Positions 62,710 to 64,000 of a stretch of 64,000 nt of DNA are shown one piece after another; the first letter of the stretch is position 1; every line of letters begins with the position of its first letter. The DNA is from JACVRW01 sp963734025 (GTDB lineage Bacteria; Actinomycetota; Thermoleophilia; Solirubrobacterales; Thermoleophilaceae). The notes under the pieces are model-generated. The model did no database searches. It saw only the letters and a program-made list of their open reading frames with translations, and was not told the origin of the DNA. Where the stretch lies: contig CAVTFR010000010.1 in NCBI GenBank assembly GCA_963734025.1, positions 1-64,000 on the forward strand, written 5' to 3'. A program made the translations under genes and the position numbers.

Positions 62710-64000
62710 GCGGGAGTCTTGCCGGCGCCCCCGCCGGTCATCGCGATGCCGAGCTCCTCCTCCGAGACGTCCGGCGGGAACTCGCCCACGATCTCGCCCT
62801 CGTAAATGGCGAGAATTCGGTCCGCCAGGGCGCGCACCTCCTCGAACTCGAGCGACACGAGCAGGATTCCACGGCCCCTGTCGCGCTCGGAGATGAGCCG
62901 CCGGTGCACGAACTCGATCGCGCCGACATCGAGCCCGCGGGTCGGCTGGTGCGCGATCAGGAGCTGCGGGTTCGAGGCGATCTCACGCGCGATGCAGACC
63001 TTTTGCTGGTTGCCGCCGGACAACGACGAGGCCGGCAGCTCGGCGTCGCGGTTGCGCACGTCGTACTCCTCGAGCAGCTCGTTCGCACGCCTGCGCATGT
63101 TGCGGATCGACAGCAGGCCGTGATTCGAGAACGGCTCGGAGCGGTACTCGCGCAGAGCGAGGTTCTCGGCCAGCGTGAAGTCGAGCACGAGCCCGCGCAG
63201 CTGGCGGTCCTCCGGGATGTGGGCCACGCCGGCGTCGGTGGTGGCGCGGACGCCGCGGCCCGTCACGTCATCGCTCATGACGCGGATGTGCCCCGCCGCC
63301 GGCGCGCGCAGCCCGGCTATGGCCTCGACGAGCTCCTGCTGGCCGTTGCCGTCGACCCCCGCGAGCGCAACGACCTCGCCGGCCCGCACCTCCATGGACA
63401 GGCCGCGCACCGCCTCGAGTCCGCGGTCGTCGAGCACCCGCAGGTCCTCCACCGCGAGCACGGGCTCGGCGGGCTTCGCCTTCGGCTTGTCCACCTGCAG
63501 GAGCACGTCGCGTCCCACCATCAGGCGCGCGAGGCTCTGCTCGGTGGCGCCCTCGGTCGACACCGTGTCGATCCTCTTGCCGCGTCGCAGCACCGTCACG
63601 CGGTCGGCGATCTCGAGCACCTCGTTGAGCTTGTGGCTGATGAAGACGATCGCGACGCCGTCCGCCTGGAGCGCCTTCAGCACCTTGAACAGGTCGGCCG
63701 CCTCCTGGGCCGTGAGCACGGCGGTCGGCTCGTCCAGCACGAGGATGCGCGCGCCCCGGTAGAGCGTCTTGAGGATCTCGACGCGCTGCTGGGCTCCAAC
63801 CGTCACGTCCTCGATCACGGAATCGGGGTCGACCGCGAGGCCGTAGCGCTCGGACAGCTCCTTCACCCGCTTGCGCGCCTCGCGCACGTCGAGCATGCCG
63901 CCGCCGCGTGCGCGGCTCGGCGCCGAGCACGATGTTCTCGGCGACGGTCATCACCGGCACGAGCATGAAGTGCTGGTGCACCATGCCGATGCCGAGCTCG
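62706..64000 (-). CDS. Nucleoside-type ABC transporter ATPase (RbsA/YufO-like), N-terminus outside window, one frameshift
   Basis: This is a double-domain ABC ATPase. At the right edge MVHQHFMLVPVMTVAENIVLG gives the Q-loop of domain 1, followed by VEILKTLYRGARILVLDEPTAVLTAQEA (Walker B). Domain 2 has the weak P-loop LAGVDGNGQQELVEAIAGL, IPEDRQLRGLVLDFTLAENL, the signature SSLSGGNQQKVCIAREIA and QLLIAHQPTRGLDVGAIEFVH. The pattern matches nucleoside or sugar importers of the YufO class. A one-base shift at about 63900-63925 separates AEPR from MLDVREARKRVKELSERYG. The substrate-binding lipoprotein is presumably beyond the window. Confidence 0.85.

Noticed and set aside
60251..64000. Decaying transporter locus or recent gene loss
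   Set aside because: The protein sequence across the shifts keeps all conserved residues and the gene junctions are intact, so widespread indel error explains it better than decay.

Overview
The window is a gene-dense, very GC-rich stretch of an actinobacterial chromosome. The gene set, the protein character and the frequent GTG starts best fit the class Thermoleophilia (Solirubrobacterales or Gaiellales type). That placement is inferred from protein style, because no rRNA lies in the window. I see no rRNA, tRNA, CRISPR array, insertion sequence or phage gene. The longest stretch without a gene is about 200 bases (20169-20373, between clpC and a divergent lipoprotein gene).

Region 1 (1-11964, all minus strand) is a C1/N-methyl amino acid operon read right to left: soxD-soxA-soxG-soxB (sarcosine oxidase or N-methylglutamate dehydrogenase type), fhs (formate-THF ligase), a GntR/UTRA regulator, a glutamine-synthetase-like enzyme, and glxB-glxC-glxD (split glutamate synthase type). 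Together these match the full parts list of the N-methylglutamate route for methylamine. A good promoter lies ahead of soxD, and a 20-base element there recurs ahead of the synthetase gene; it is a candidate operator for the GntR protein.

Region 2 (12-25 kb) holds a CDGSH iron-sulfur protein, a berberine-bridge-type flavoprotein, a large STAND-like ATPase, clpC with a clear terminator, lysS, greA, dusB, and an AbiEi/DUF559 protein whose 5' end contains a 37-base near-perfect inverted repeat. Region 3 (25-33.7 kb) is a type II fatty-acid synthesis operon, fabD-fabH-fabG-acpP-fabF-carboxyltransferase-SGNH hydrolase-maoC-fabI, followed by a glyoxalase-like gene and coaX; nearly every junction is an ATGA-type overlap. 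fabI is broken by three frameshifts. Region 4 (33.7-45.3 kb) has a GST-like gene, a GntR-pdhA-pdhB operon with a leaderless self-overlapping operator/promoter, an isocitrate-lyase-like enzyme, a two-component system with duplicated 15-codon mini-ORFs between kinase and regulator, the folate genes folP-folB-folK, a HAD phosphatase and a FUSC-type membrane protein.

Region 5 (45.3-64 kb) is rich in ureohydrolase and nucleoside functions: an agmatinase-like enzyme, an arginase-like remnant, guaD-hpt-ftsH, deoB diverging from deoC-ALDH-ALDH', and a nucleoside-type ABC transporter (ATPase and two permeases) followed by an uncharacterised protein with nucleoside-phosphorylase-like motifs. This looks like import and breakdown of (deoxy)nucleosides.

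Single-base frameshifts, several of them in G/C runs, interrupt fabI, folP, the LOG-family gene, both permeases and the ABC ATPase. Several of these are normally essential genes, so assembly or base-calling error is the simplest explanation, above all at 26 kb and 60-64 kb. Many plus-strand genes have a TANNNT box 6-9 bases before the start codon and no Shine-Dalgarno, which points to common leaderless transcription.
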